DNA of 64,000 bases from Rhodanobacter sp. DHB23 (GCF_014842975.1 NZ_JACYXK010000023.1:1-64000); one strand, 5' to 3'. Shown: positions 1-8,031, counted from the first letter of the stretch. The notes: generated from the letters alone by a model not told the origin. Translations and numbers: made by a program.

Positions 1-114
1 TTGAACGTGGGAGTGCCCATCCCAGCAGATATTTACAATGGCCTGACCGGTTGGCAACGATGTGACATTGGGGCTAACAGCTGCGGCGATAAGAATGAGT
101 GAGACAATGCTCAT
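1..114 (-). CDS. Cassette 8: secreted or membrane protein, 3' end outside window
   Basis: An ATG at 112-114 opens a frame of 38 codons that runs off the left edge. It begins MSIVSLILIAAAVSPNV, a hydrophobic N-terminus that looks like a signal peptide or a membrane anchor. It starts 5 bp after an attC site, the usual spacing for a cassette gene in this array. Too little is present to assign a family. Confidence 0.55.
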   Translation of the reverse strand, partial: MSIVSLILIAAAVSPNVTSLPTGQAIVNICWDGHSHVQ

Positions 115-118
115 AGAG

Positions 119-175
119 GCCTAACGCTGGAGTTAAGCGGCGGCGAAGCCGTCCGCCTTGAACGAGTAGTTAGGG
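119..175 (-). repeat. attC site 7
   Basis: 57-bp site bounded by the GCCTAAC core (119-125) and GTTAGGG core (169-175). Read on the minus strand, the inner arms GTTCAAGGCGG and CCGCTTAAC pair with an unpaired C, the extrahelical base typical of attC. It supplies the TAA stop of the gene at 170-535. Confidence 0.9.
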
Positions 176-535
176 GTTGCCAGCGCAGACGAGATACGCG
201 TAATCGCTTGGCGACACCTGTTGAGTGAACTGGCTACCTGCATAATTGAGTACGGCAACCGAATGCAGGAAGTTGAGGTTGAAACCATCTCCGGTGACCA
301 CGAGGCTTGGAACGTAAGTGACAATGCTGCTCTGCCAGCCATCTTGATGCGTCATGAGCCAGGTGGAAAGAGTCTTGTACTGCTCTGAGTCTTGATTGAT
401 GGCGCATCGCTTGGTTGAAGCGCCGTTTACCGTAAACGACAGACTGAGCGGGCCACTTGGTAGAGTGAAGTGGATTGACCGAGTGCAGCCACTCAAAGCC
501 AATGCCAAAACCACAAGTAGACCGACTGCCTTCAT
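170..535 (-). CDS. Cassette 7: small lipoprotein of unknown function
   Basis: A 121-residue protein with a short positively charged start, a hydrophobic stretch and a lipobox LSGC with the acylated Cys at residue 17, so it is predicted to be a lipoprotein anchored in the envelope. The remaining ~100 residues are beta-rich in appearance (many S/T/V), with a Cys near residue 44 and one near the C-terminus that could pair. No family is recognised. The ATG lies 5 bp after the upstream attC and the TAA stop is part of the downstream attC core, so the gene fills the cassette. Confidence 0.75.
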   Translation of the reverse strand: MKAVGLLVVLALALSGCTRSIHFTLPSGPLSLSFTVNGASTKRCAINQDSEQYKTLSTWLMTHQDGWQSSIVTYVPSLVVTGDGFNLNFLHSVAVLNYAGSQFTQQVSPSDYAYLVCAGNP

Positions 536-540
536 GTGAC

Positions 541-597
541 CCCTAACGCTGGAGTTAAGCGGCGGCGGAGCCGTCCGCCTTGAACGACTGGTTAGGC
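541..597 (-). repeat. attC site 6
   Basis: 57-bp site bounded by CCCTAAC (541-547) and GTTAGGC (591-597). It differs from its neighbours mainly in the loop (GGCGGCGGAGCC instead of GGCGGCGAAGCC). Supplies the TAA of the gene at 592-990. Confidence 0.9.
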
Positions 598-990
598 TGT
601 ATTGCCTTGAGCCACCAGGGAAAGAAAGGAAGAAAAGTTGGTTGCTACGTTCTCTATGCTGCCCTCAGGGTCGATTGGATCGAAGCTGATTACAGGCCAA
701 GGCTCTGGTGCCCGCATGTCGAGCGCAAGAAGTGCCCCGCCTCCGTTACCGCCGAACACGAACACATTTTGCATCGTGCAGGTACCACTACCCCAATAGT
801 TCAATGCGGCTTCAGCAGAGTCTAGGCAGAAGTTGTAAGGGGATATCGCAAGCTCCACCTCGCCGCCGTTACCCCTAGCTAGCAGATTAATGTAGTTCTG
901 CGGAAGCGCGGGGACGGCAAGCAACAAAGCATCCAGCGCATCGGAGGAGGCCTCGGCGTTGTTGAGCCACGATTCTCTTGGAGTAGCCAT
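592..990 (-). CDS. Cassette 6: SMI1/KNR4 (SUKH)-like protein, possible immunity protein
   Basis: A 132-residue soluble protein with no signal peptide. The central part (LPQNYINLLARGNGGEVEL, then a tyrosine- and tryptophan-containing stretch, then VFGGNGGGALLALDM and PWPVISFDP) has the layout of the SMI1/KNR4 or SUKH superfamily, whose bacterial members are often immunity proteins against polymorphic or contact-dependent toxins. This assignment rests on pattern recognition only. No toxin gene is visible beside it, as expected for a mobile orphan immunity gene in a cassette. It starts 6 bp after attC 5 and ends inside attC 6. Confidence 0.65.
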   Translation of the reverse strand: MATPRESWLNNAEASSDALDALLLAVPALPQNYINLLARGNGGEVELAISPYNFCLDSAEAALNYWGSGTCTMQNVFVFGGNGGGALLALDMRAPEPWPVISFDPIDPEGSIENVATNFSSFLSLVAQGNTA

Positions 991-995
991 GTGAA

Positions 996-1052
996 GCCTA
1001 ACGCTAGAGTTAAGCGGCGGCGAAGCCGTCCGCCTTGAACGAATGGTTAGGG
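996..1052 (-). repeat. attC site 5
   Basis: 57-bp site bounded by GCCTAAC (996-1002) and GTTAGGG (1046-1052). It carries one change (GCTAGAGTT for GCTGGAGTT) compared with the other sites. Supplies the TAA of the gene at 1047-1511. Confidence 0.9.
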
Positions 1053-1511
1053 TTGCGCACCTTGCTGGGCTAGCAACCTACGCACCTCAGATACAACGCT
1101 TTCGCCCTTGGGTAGCTCAGTAGAGTTACCACACGCGTCGACAGTAAACCCATCCTTTGTCCGTGTCAGAAACAACAAGTTCGTCTCCCCCGCGTTCATG
1201 CGATAACCGCCCGAGTCGTTCTCTGCACGAAGCGTAAGGTACTTTGGGACGCTACCTTTAAGCTCTTGCAGACGATGGACCGTATAGACGTATGAGGTAA
1301 TGCCGTCGGGATCGCTCGGGTCTGCTTGAACGTACTGTACGCGCACAACCTTGCCAATGATGATGGCTGGGCTGGCTCCTACTTCATACTTGAGCGGAAT
1401 GTGGTACCCGGAGAGCGTGCTATGCGGGTAGAAGCACACGGCGCTACCAGGCACGGCGTAGATTGCAGCTGAAAGCGCAAAGATGATGCTTGATATGCGG
1501 AATCCTTTCAT
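1047..1511 (-). CDS. Cassette 5: secreted protein with an NTR/TIMP-like look
   Basis: A 154-residue protein with a clear N-terminal signal peptide (residues 1 to about 24, ending GSAVCF). The mature part has an early Cys, a GKVVRVQYV strand, YTVHRLQELKG, LRAENDSGGYRMNAGE, LLFLTRTKDG and VDACGNSTEL. This order of strands and the Cys pair resemble secreted NTR-like (tissue-inhibitor-of-metalloproteinase-like) proteins of Proteobacteria. The fold call is inference; the target is unknown. It starts 5 bp after attC 4 and its TAA is in attC 5. Confidence 0.65.
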   Translation of the reverse strand: MKGFRISSIIFALSAAIYAVPGSAVCFYPHSTLSGYHIPLKYEVGASPAIIIGKVVRVQYVQADPSDPDGITSYVYTVHRLQELKGSVPKYLTLRAENDSGGYRMNAGETNLLFLTRTKDGFTVDACGNSTELPKGESVVSEVRRLLAQQGAQP

Positions 1512-1516
1512 CGCGA

Positions 1517-1573
1517 CCCTAACGCTGGAGTTAAGCGGCGGCGAAGCCGTCCGCCTTGAACGAGATGTTAGGC
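1517..1573 (-). repeat. attC site 4
   Basis: 57-bp site bounded by CCCTAAC (1517-1523) and GTTAGGC (1567-1573). Supplies the TAA of the gene at 1568-1864. Confidence 0.9.
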
Positions 1574-1864
1574 GCGACGCCGCACCATGGATAGCACTGC
1601 GTACGCCATGACACTGTAGATGACGATGCCCAGCGGAACGCTAGCGAGGAACGCGAGGAAGTTGAGCGGCGTGCCCTCATAAACGGGATGCTCCGAAGTG
1701 CCCATGTTGCCGAGCGGTGCAAAGCTTTGTAGCAGTGTGTTTTGCCAGAGAAAGGCGTTGGCGAGAGAGGTGAAGCCAAAGGAGTCGGCGGCAAATGAAA
1801 GCGCGAATAATGCGGCTGTTGCCAGCACACCAATTGCGAAAGCTAAGAGGATGCGTTTGATCAT
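1568..1864 (-). CDS. Cassette 4: small membrane protein
   Basis: A 98-residue protein with two hydrophobic segments, near residues 4-26 and 67-90, separated by a polar loop of about 40 residues, and a basic tail (MVRRRA). It is most likely a two-span inner-membrane protein with the loop in the periplasm. No family is recognised. The ATG is 10 bp after attC 3 and the stop is in attC 4. Confidence 0.65.
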   Translation of the reverse strand: MIKRILLAFAIGVLATAALFALSFAADSFGFTSLANAFLWQNTLLQSFAPLGNMGTSEHPVYEGTPLNFLAFLASVPLGIVIYSVMAYAVLSMVRRRA

Positions 1865-1874
1865 GCGCTTGGAA

Positions 1875-1931
1875 GCCTAACGCTGGAGTTAAGCGGCGGC
1901 GAAGCCGTCCGCCTTGAACGACTGGTTATGC
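1875..1931 (-). repeat. attC site 3
   Basis: 57-bp site bounded by GCCTAAC (1875-1881) and GTTATGC (1925-1931). Its outer core GTTATGC is the most diverged of the array. Supplies the TAA of the gene at 1926-2345. Confidence 0.88.
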
Positions 1932-2345
1932 CTCATGCGCCTGCGAGATGGCAAGCGCCATATGTTGCGCTAACAAGCTGGGGCTGAGCTTGGCTACGGT
2001 CGCGAAGCTGACCTCAGGGACACATGTGACGCCAACCTTTTGGCCACCCCAATACTCCAAGTTGTTTGAAGCACAATGTGGGCAGTGGACAGAAGTTGTG
2101 AATTGTTGACCGGCAACCGGGTCTGCGAGTGCAGCAAGAGCAGGCCAAATTGATGAGGTGCTGCCCGACTTGACTACAGCACGCACTTGAACGGCAAATT
2201 CGTTGAACGCGTCCACGGTGGCGTAGTGCTTTCCGTCTGCGGTGCACAAGACGACCTCTCCGTAGGCAAAGTCGCCAAGACTCGGATGGCCGAACAGTCG
2301 CCCGCAATCGGCGCATTTTGCTTCAAGTAACGCGATGTCTTTCAT
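1926..2345 (-). CDS. Cassette 3: protein with two CxxC motifs, probable zinc binding
   Basis: A 139-residue soluble protein. An N-terminal CADC motif (about residues 11-14) and a central CPHC motif (about residues 88-91, in VHCPHCASNN) could together bind one zinc ion. The rest shows no domain that can be named. No signal peptide or membrane segment is present, so it should be cytoplasmic. It begins 4 bp after attC 2 and ends in attC 3 with the codons for HEA and TAA. Confidence 0.65.
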   Translation of the reverse strand: MKDIALLEAKCADCGRLFGHPSLGDFAYGEVVLCTADGKHYATVDAFNEFAVQVRAVVKSGSTSSIWPALAALADPVAGQQFTTSVHCPHCASNNLEYWGGQKVGVTCVPEVSFATVAKLSPSLLAQHMALAISQAHEA

Positions 2346-2348
2346 GAG

Positions 2349-2405
2349 GCCTAACGCTGGAGTTAAGCGGCGCCGGAGGCGTCCGCCTTGAACGAAATGT
2401 TAGAC
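2349..2405 (-). repeat. attC site 2
   Basis: 57-bp site bounded by GCCTAAC (2349-2355) and GTTAGAC (2399-2405). The loop (GGCGCCGGAGGCG) differs from the other copies but keeps complementarity. It would supply the TAA (2400-2402) of the small gene in cassette 2. Confidence 0.9.
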
Positions 2406-2595
2406 GGGTGCGACGCGATGCGCTTGGGCGAGACTGCTGACCAAAACGAGCGCAGAACATGAGCAACCGACTACCTCAAAACTACCAGCTCTGAAAGCTG
2501 AAGGCTTGCCGCACCACTGCAGAAAATGCTATCGAAGCGAAAGACAGCAAGCCGACGCGAAGCTGGGCGAAACACACGCCACGAAAGACCAACAC
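2400..2595 (-). pseudogene. Cassette 2: short gene, apparently frameshifted
   Basis: No long intact frame lies between attC 1 and attC 2. One frame opens at a GTG (2593-2595) and runs 37 codons to TAG at 2482. A second frame runs from an upstream TAG down to the TAA supplied by attC 2, the same phase in which all six intact cassette genes end. The two frames meet at a run of four T on the minus strand (2523-2526); removing one T joins them into a 64-residue protein ending AQAHRVAPV. A frameshifted gene is therefore the best reading. An orfless cassette, or a sequencing error in the run, are the alternatives. Confidence 0.4.
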
Positions 2596-2603
2596 GAGCA
2601 ACC

Positions 2604-2660
2604 GCCTAACGCTGGAGTTAAGCGGCGGCGAAGCCGTCCGCCTTGAACGAGTTGTTAGGC
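2604..2660 (-). repeat. attC site 1
   Basis: 57-bp site bounded by GCCTAAC (2604-2610) and GTTAGGC (2654-2660). It is the first attC after the leading promoter and supplies the TAA of the gene at 2655-3059. Confidence 0.9.
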
Positions 2661-3059
2661 ACCCAGCTGCTGAGAGCTGAGCGAATGAACAAGCAAGACA
2701 AACATAGCGGCCAAGGCAACGTAGATGATGCCAACAATTGCACCCAACGTGGCGGACGAAGTTGCCTCTAGTGCACTGCTGACCCTGTCGGTACCCGCAC
2801 ACTCCAATGCATTGCGCTGCTTTGACGCGACGAAAATCGGGACGACGTAAAGCAGCGCCGCGCAAAGAAACACTAAGGCTGCAGGAATAAAGCGTGGCCC
2901 GAGTAGGAGTACGAGCGGCCCTAATGGATAAAGCAACACCAGGACGTCCAGAAGGCTCGACTGCCCGAACTCACGCCGTACGACGGATTCGCGGCGCAAG
3001 GCCGCAAACCCGCGAATTGTGAGCACTGAAAGCACAAGGATTAGAAGGATATCTATCAT
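2655..3059 (-). CDS. Cassette 1: membrane protein of unknown function
   Basis: A 134-residue protein with hydrophobic segments near residues 1-20, 37-54, 58-78 and 103-125, so probably four membrane spans. A basic patch (ALRRESVVRREFG) follows the first span and should stay in the cytoplasm. No family is recognised. It is the cassette nearest the leading promoter (33 bp from the -10 to the ATG), so it should be the best expressed gene of the array. Confidence 0.7.
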   Translation of the reverse strand: MIDILLILVLSVLTIRGFAALRRESVVRREFGQSSLLDVLVLLYPLGPLVLLLGPRFIPAALVFLCAALLYVVPIFVASKQRNALECAGTDRVSSALEATSSATLGAIVGIIYVALAAMFVLLVHSLSSQQLGA

Positions 3060-3063
3060 GGGT

Positions 3064-3070
3064 GCCTAAC
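3064..3070 (-). other. Leading core recombination site (attI-like or remnant)
   Basis: A single GTTAGGC core (minus strand) stands at the head of the first cassette without the rest of an attC, the arrangement of an attI/first-cassette junction. It lies about 20 bp downstream of the -10 hexamer of the leading promoter. Confidence 0.65.
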
Positions 3071-3091
3071 GCTTAGTAGACCCCGGATCGG

Positions 3092-3120
3092 GGTATATGC
3101 ACGCCATGCTCCATTGTCGA
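3092..3120 (-). promoter_or_regulatory. Sigma70-like promoter driving the cassette array (Pc-like)
   Basis: On the minus strand TCGACA (3115-3120) and TATACC (3092-3097) are separated by exactly 17 bp. A short inverted repeat CCCCG-GAT-CGGGG (3080-3092) overlaps the probable start of transcription. The position just ahead of the first cassette is where an integron Pc promoter belongs. Confidence 0.6.
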
Positions 3121-3336
3121 TGCGGGCCCGTCAAGCGAATGAATGGGGGCAGTTTCAAGGACTTGCTCTGCCTTCCTGCGCGTTGGCTGATGATTGTTCG
3201 CTTTGCGTATCGCGCGAGACGAGGCGCCATGGTTTATCGCCTCGAACAGGCGGATACGCACCACATCGTTGTGTGGGGTGCGGCGTGGCTGCGTCTTGTT
3301 CGTGGCGACAAGGCGGGAGAAGCCCCTTTCCCCCGG
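3121..3336. other. Spacer between cassette array and pilR, no gene recognised
   Basis: Short open frames exist on both strands but none resembles an integrase, a transposase or any other known protein. No further attC copy is seen. If an integrase gene once stood here, nothing recognisable of it remains. Confidence 0.5.
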
Positions 3337-3362
3337 CCCCTCTCCCGCAAGCGGGAGAGGGG
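3337..3362. repeat. Perfect hairpin repeat, probable terminator of pilR
   Basis: CCCCTCTCCCGC (3337-3348) and GCGGGAGAGGGG (3351-3362) form a perfect 12-bp stem with a 2-nt centre. Hairpins with this CCCTCTCCC arm are common intergenic repeats in Proteobacteria. It lies 8 bp after the pilR stop and could end transcription from that side; there is no strong U-tract. Confidence 0.55.
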
Positions 3363-3370
3363 AGGAGGCA

Positions 3371-4780
3371 TCAGTCGATGCCCAGCTTCTTCAGCTTGTA
3401 GCGCAGCGCCCGGAACGTGATGCCGAGCTTCTTCGCGGCGGCGGTCTTGTTGTAGCGCGACTCTTCCAGCGCCTTCATGATCGCGCCGCGTTCCAGGTTG
3501 CTGATGTAGTCGTCCAGCCCGCCGGCGGCGGCAGCCGGGGATGCGGGGGGTGCCGTCGCCGGCGCGGCCGTGCCGTTGCCGGGCGGGAGATGGGCGGGGG
3601 CGGATTCCTGGCGCGGCTGGCGTTGCGGCAGCATCAGGTCGTCGGCGGCGATGTGGTCGCCGTCGCACATCGCGGTGGCGCGTTCGAGGATGTTCTCGAG
3701 TTCGCGCACGTTGCCGGGGAAGTCGTAGCTTTCCAGCGCCTGCTGCGCCTCGGCCAGCAGGCGGCGCGGGGCGCCGCCGTCCTTGCGGGCGAGGCCCTGC
3801 AGGATGTGGTTGGCCAGCAGCGGCACGTCGCCGCGGCGCTCGCGCAGCGGCGGCACGCGCAGCTCGATCACGTTGATGCGGTAGAACAGGTCCTGGCGGA
3901 ACTGGCCCTGCTCGACCAGCGCGGCGAGGTTCTTGTGGGTGGCAGAGAGGATGCGCACGTCCACCGGCACTTCCTCGCGTGCGCCGATCGGGCGCACGGC
4001 CTTTTCCTGGATCGCGCGCAGCAGCTTCACCTGCATGTGCAGCGGCAGCTCGGCCACTTCGTCGAGGAACAGCGTGCCGCCGTGCGCGGCCTGGAACAGG
4101 CCTTCCTTGTCGGTGTGCGCGCCGGTGAAACTGCCCTTCCTGTGGCCGAAGAACTCGCTTTCCATCAGCTCGGAGGGGATCGCGCCGCAGTTCACCGGGA
4201 TGAACGGGCCGACCGCGCGCGGGCCCTGCTCGTGGATCAGTCGCGCCACCAGCTCCTTGCCCACGCCCGACTCGCCGGCGATATAGACCGGCGCCTGGTT
4301 GCGCGCGAGCTTGACGATGGTGGAGCGCACCTGCTGCATCGCGGGCGAGTCGCCGACCAGCCGGTCGCCGGCGCCGCCGGCCTTGGCGGCGGACTTGCCG
4401 CTGCGCTTTTCCTCGGCCAGCCGCAGCGCGGTGCGCACCAGCTGGCGCAGCATCTGGATGTCCACCGGCTTGGAGACGAAGTCGAACGCGCCGGCCTTCA
4501 GCGCGTTCACCGCGGCGTCCACGTTGCCGTAGGCGGTGATCATCGCCACCGGCATGTCCGGGTGGTTGGCGGAGATGTGCTCCACGATCTCGTGGCCGGT
4601 GCCGTCGGGCAGGCGCATGTCGGTGAAGCAGAGGTCGTAGCTGCGCTCGCCCAGCGCGCGGCGGGCTTCGGTGACGGTGCCCACGGCATCGACCTGGAGA
4701 TCCATCCGGCCCAGCGTGATGGTGAGCAATTCGCGGATGTCGCGTTCGTCGTCGATGACCAGGACGGACTGCTGGCTCAT
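3371..4780 (-). CDS. pilR: Sigma54-dependent response regulator PilR
   Basis: PilR activates sigma54 transcription of pilin genes when phosphorylated by PilS. The protein (469 residues from the chosen ATG) has a receiver domain with the acidic pair DD and phospho-acceptor Asp54 in [11 protein letters not shown], then an AAA+ domain with Walker A GESGVGKE, the sigma54-contact loop GSFTGA and GNVRELEN, then an Ala/Pro-rich linker and a Fis-type helix-turn-helix ending in [19 protein letters not shown]. The start at [11 protein letters not shown] matches where receivers begin; a GTG four codons upstream (4790-4792) is possible. It lies 120 bp downstream of pilS on the same strand. Confidence 0.93.
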   Translation of the reverse strand: MSQQSVLVIDDERDIRELLTITLGRMDLQVDAVGTVTEARRALGERSYDLCFTDMRLPDGTGHEIVEHISANHPDMPVAMITAYGNVDAAVNALKAGAFDFVSKPVDIQMLRQLVRTALRLAEEKRSGKSAAKAGGAGDRLVGDSPAMQQVRSTIVKLARNQAPVYIAGESGVGKELVARLIHEQGPRAVGPFIPVNCGAIPSELMESEFFGHRKGSFTGAHTDKEGLFQAAHGGTLFLDEVAELPLHMQVKLLRAIQEKAVRPIGAREEVPVDVRILSATHKNLAALVEQGQFRQDLFYRINVIELRVPPLRERRGDVPLLANHILQGLARKDGGAPRRLLAEAQQALESYDFPGNVRELENILERATAMCDGDHIAADDLMLPQRQPRQESAPAHLPPGNGTAAPATAPPASPAAAAGGLDDYISNLERGAIMKALEESRYNKTAAAKKLGITFRALRYKLKKLGID

Positions 4781-4900
4781 GGTTCGTGGCACTGGTTGCG
4801 GCGTTACCGCTCAGGATACCCGTGGCGCCGGAAGGGGGCAAAGCGCCACGCCGGAAACGGGGCGGCGCAACGGGTGGCGAGGGTGGCGCGGGGCCGCCGT

Positions 4901-6541
4901 TCAGTTCACGGCCGCCTCGCCCGCCATGCGGCCCATCTGCGCCGGCGTGAGCACCAGCCGGAAGCAGCTGCCGCCGCCGGCCACGCGCACGTATTCCAGC
5001 GAGGCCTGGTTCGCCTCGGCCATCTGCCGCGCCAGGTACAGGCCGAGGCCGGTGCCGTATTCGTGGGTGGTGTAGAACGGCTCGAAGATCTGCGCGGCCA
5101 CCTTGGGCGCGATGCCGGGGCCGCGGTCGGTGACTTCGAGGATGGGCTCGCCATGCTCGCCGGTGCGCACGATCACGATCACGCGCGCGGGCTCGCCGGG
5201 CATGCGGCCGTAGCGCAGCGCGTTCTGCACCAGGTTCCACGCCACCTGCTGCAGCTGCTGCGGGTCGGCCAGCGCGGCGACGGCAGTGGGGCCGCCCACC
5301 ACCACGCGCAGGGTGTCGTTGCCGATGTCGTTGCCCTGCTTGTACTCGTCCACGAACCCCTGCGCCCAGCGGCCGAGGTCCAGCGTTTCCGGGCGCGAGC
5401 GCTCGCGCCGCGACAGCTGCAGGATGTTCTCGATGATCTCGTTGAGCCGCACGCAGTGGTTGTTGATGATCTCCACCATGCGCTGGTCGGCGGCGTCCAT
5501 CTTTTCCGACTCGGCCAGCAGCTGCGCCGAATAGCGGATCGCCGCCAGCGGGTTGCGGATCTCGTGCGCGATCGAGGCGGACAGCCGGCCCAGCGAGCTG
5601 AGCGTGAGCTCCTCGGCGCGGCGCGACACCAGCGAGGTGTCGTCGAGGAAGATCAGCACCAGCGAGTCGTCGTTCGGCGCCAGTCGCGAGAAGCGCGGCA
5701 CCACCTCGGGCACGCCGTCGGCGAGCTGGGTGGCGGTCTCGTCCAGCTTGCCCGAGGTCATCCAGTGGTACAGCCGGCGCGACAGCTCCGGCGCGAGGCG
5801 GCCGAGGTCGCGCTGTTCGGCGCTGGGGTTGCCCAGCAGCATCCACGCCGATTCGTTGATCTGGTGGATGCGGTTGGCGTCGTCCACCAGCAGTACGCCG
5901 GTCTTCATGCGCCGGATGATCAGCTCGTTGACCTGCGAGAGGTTGGCCAGGTCGGTGCTGCGCTGCTCGGCCAGCGCCTCGCTGGCGCGCAGTTGCCGGC
6001 TCAGCACGTGGCACAGCGTGGTGATCGAGAAATAGGCCAGCCCGAACAGCGCCGATTCCAGCAGGCTGCGCTCGCCGCTGCCGCTGGCTTGCACGAGCAG
6101 GGCATGGCCGAGCAGGCCCAGCGTGGCCAGCGCGGCGAAGAAGCTGGCGAAGCGCAGCGACAGGATCAGCGCGCCGACGCCCAGGTTCACCGCCAGCATC
6201 ATCGCGATGCCGATGCGCGAGTAGTCGATGGCGCTGAGCGCCAGCACGGCGGCGGCGATGTCCACCACCAGCCAGATCGACACGGTGGCCTTGGCGTAGG
6301 GCACGCAGCGGCGGGTCAGCGCCAGCGCCGCCACCGCGAACAGCAGGTAGGGCAGGGTGACCAGCAGGGCGAACTGCAGCGACTCCAGCGACACCCCGCG
6401 GATCTGCGCGGGGGCGAACGCCAGCCCGATGTACACCAGCGCCTGCACCAGCCGGAAGCCGTTGAAGAACAGCATCTCGTGGCGGATCGCCGCCGGGATG
6501 GCGCGCGGGGCGTTGAGCTGCGGCAGGACGGTGCTGGACAC
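4901..6541 (-). CDS. pilS: Membrane sensor histidine kinase PilS
   Basis: Partner of PilR in control of type IV pilus expression. About six hydrophobic N-terminal segments are followed by a PAS-like region ([20 protein letters not shown]), a dimerisation and phospho-acceptor box with the active His in [13 protein letters not shown], and a catalytic ATPase domain with N box (VQNALRYG), DRGPGIAP and GTGLGLYLA. The start is taken at GTG 6539-6541, which has GGAG about 11 bp upstream; a GTG 12 bp further upstream is an alternative. The open frame extends far upstream only because of GC-rich antisense coding opposite sucC. Confidence 0.92.
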   Translation of the reverse strand: MSSTVLPQLNAPRAIPAAIRHEMLFFNGFRLVQALVYIGLAFAPAQIRGVSLESLQFALLVTLPYLLFAVAALALTRRCVPYAKATVSIWLVVDIAAAVLALSAIDYSRIGIAMMLAVNLGVGALILSLRFASFFAALATLGLLGHALLVQASGSGERSLLESALFGLAYFSITTLCHVLSRQLRASEALAEQRSTDLANLSQVNELIIRRMKTGVLLVDDANRIHQINESAWMLLGNPSAEQRDLGRLAPELSRRLYHWMTSGKLDETATQLADGVPEVVPRFSRLAPNDDSLVLIFLDDTSLVSRRAEELTLSSLGRLSASIAHEIRNPLAAIRYSAQLLAESEKMDAADQRMVEIINNHCVRLNEIIENILQLSRRERSRPETLDLGRWAQGFVDEYKQGNDIGNDTLRVVVGGPTAVAALADPQQLQQVAWNLVQNALRYGRMPGEPARVIVIVRTGEHGEPILEVTDRGPGIAPKVAAQIFEPFYTTHEYGTGLGLYLARQMAEANQASLEYVRVAGGGSCFRLVLTPAQMGRMAGEAAVN

Positions 6542-6856
6542 GGTGTTCGGCACTCCGGGGCGGGTGCGGTGGAGTATAGGGTTGCCCCCGCGGAAACTTC
6601 GAGCCGTCCGGCGGCCCGGCCGGAGACCGGCGGTTGGCCGGAAAGCCGCATGGCGGGTGGCTTCCGGGCCAGCCCCTTTCCATCGGGGGCCGCTTCCGCG
6701 AAAATGGGCGGCCGTTTCGCATGGATCCCGCCCTTTCGGGCATGGTTCCGCGCGTCGACATGCCGGCAGCGTCCGCGCCGTCCGACTTCCCCCGCAAGCC
6801 CGCGCCGCGTCCCTTCCGCGCGAGGCCGTGTTTCCCCGTTCGCTCGAGGCTTTCGA

Positions 6857-8017
6857 ATGAATTTCCACGAATACCAGGCCAAAGAACTGTTCGCGCAGTA
6901 CGGCATCAACGTACCGCCGGGCAAGGTCGCCAATTCTCCCGACGCCGCCGTCGACGCCGCCAAGGCGCTGGGCGGCACCCAATGGATGGTCAAGGCGCAG
7001 ATCCACGCCGGTGGCCGCGGCAAGGCCGGCGGCGTGAAGTTCTGCCGCAGCCTGGACGACGTGCGCGCTGCCGCCAAGGGCATGCTGGGCACCAGGATGG
7101 AGACCTACCAGTCCGCCGGCCGCGCGCTGCCGGTGAACCTGGTGCTGGTCACCGACGCCACCGACATCGCCAAGGAGCTGTACCTGTCGATCCTGGTGGA
7201 CCGCGACTCCAAGTCGGTCTCCTTCATCGCCTCCAAGCACGGCGGCGTGGACATCGAGCAGGTGGCCAAGGACACCCCCGAGGACATCCACACCATCGTG
7301 GTGGACTTCGTGGAAGGCCTGCAGCCCTACCAGTGCCGCCAGCTCGGCTTCGCGATGGACCTCAACGCCAAGCAGGTCGGCCAGCTGACCAAGATCATGC
7401 TGGGCCTGTACAAGCTGTTCAACGAGAAGGACCTCTCGCTGGTCGAGCTGAACCCGCTCGCCATCCTCGCCGACGGCAACCTCGCCGCGCTGGACGGCAA
7501 GGTGAACTCCGACGACAACGCCGAGTTCCGCCACGCCGACCTCGCCGCGATGCGCGACCTCACGCAGGAAGACGCCGCCGAGGCGGCTGCGGTGCAGAAC
7601 AACCTCAACTACGTGACGATGGACGGCACCATCGGCTGCATGGTCAACGGCGCGGGTCTGGCCATGGCCACCATGGACGTGATCAAGCTGGCGGGCGGCG
7701 AGCCGGCCAACTTCCTCGACGTCGGCGGCGGCGCCACCAAGGAGCGTGTCACCGAGGCGTTCAAGCTGATCACCTCGTCGGACAAGGTCAAGGCCATCCT
7801 GGTCAACATCTTCGGCGGCATCGTCCGCTGCGACATGATCGCCGAGGGCATCATCGCCGCGGTGAAGGAAGTGGGCCTGAAGATCCCGGTGGTGGTGCGC
7901 CTGCAGGGCACCAACGTGGAACAGGGCCGTGCGCTGCTGGCCAACTCCGGCCTGGCGATCACGCCGGCCGACGATCTCAACGACGCGGCGCAGAAAGCCG
8001 TGGCCGCCGCGAAGTGA
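6857..8017 (+). CDS. sucC: Succinyl-CoA synthetase beta subunit
   Basis: ADP-forming succinyl-CoA synthetase of the TCA cycle; the beta subunit carries the ATP-grasp nucleotide site and binds succinate. The 386-residue product starts [17 protein letters not shown], has GGRGKAGGV near residue 53, ELNPLAIL and the ligase loops LDVGGGA and [10 protein letters not shown] near the C-terminus. Length matches the family. The long open stretch in the same frame upstream of 6857 is antisense to pilSR and not part of the gene. It is followed by sucD after 14 bp. Confidence 0.97.
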   Translation: MNFHEYQAKELFAQYGINVPPGKVANSPDAAVDAAKALGGTQWMVKAQIHAGGRGKAGGVKFCRSLDDVRAAAKGMLGTRMETYQSAGRALPVNLVLVTDATDIAKELYLSILVDRDSKSVSFIASKHGGVDIEQVAKDTPEDIHTIVVDFVEGLQPYQCRQLGFAMDLNAKQVGQLTKIMLGLYKLFNEKDLSLVELNPLAILADGNLAALDGKVNSDDNAEFRHADLAAMRDLTQEDAAEAAAVQNNLNYVTMDGTIGCMVNGAGLAMATMDVIKLAGGEPANFLDVGGGATKERVTEAFKLITSSDKVKAILVNIFGGIVRCDMIAEGIIAAVKEVGLKIPVVVRLQGTNVEQGRALLANSGLAITPADDLNDAAQKAVAAAK

Positions 8018-8031
8018 GGAGCAACTAAGTC

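Larger units (their letters stand above)
1..3070 (-). mobile_element. Integron gene-cassette array without a visible integrase (CALIN-like), left end outside the window
   Basis: Seven near-identical 57-bp attC sites recur at 250-520 bp spacing, each opening with a GCCTAAC-type core and closing with GTTAGGC-type core. Between them lie unrelated small genes, all on the minus strand, so the array is read right to left. The leading core site is at 3064-3070 with a promoter behind it. The cassettes look visibly less GC-rich than the housekeeping genes. No intI is seen between the leading edge and pilR (3071-3370); an integrase beyond the left edge cannot be excluded but would be at the wrong end. 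Confidence 0.9.

Noticed and set aside
119-2660. Repeats at 1-3 kb as REP or CRISPR elements
   Set aside because: Single orientation, 57-bp length, core GTTAGGC/GCCTAAC ends and an extrahelical base fit attC; each gap holds one different gene.
3071-3336. Possible integrase remnant next to the cassette array
   Set aside because: No tyrosine-recombinase motif (Arg, His-x-x-Arg or Tyr boxes) could be found in any frame.
3194-6856. Very long open stretch on the plus strand in frame with sucC, apparently giving a 1600-residue protein
   Set aside because: It is antisense to pilR and pilS. GC-rich genes leave the opposite frames open, and the translated sequence is low-complexity Arg/Ala/Gly/His. 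SucC begins at 6857.
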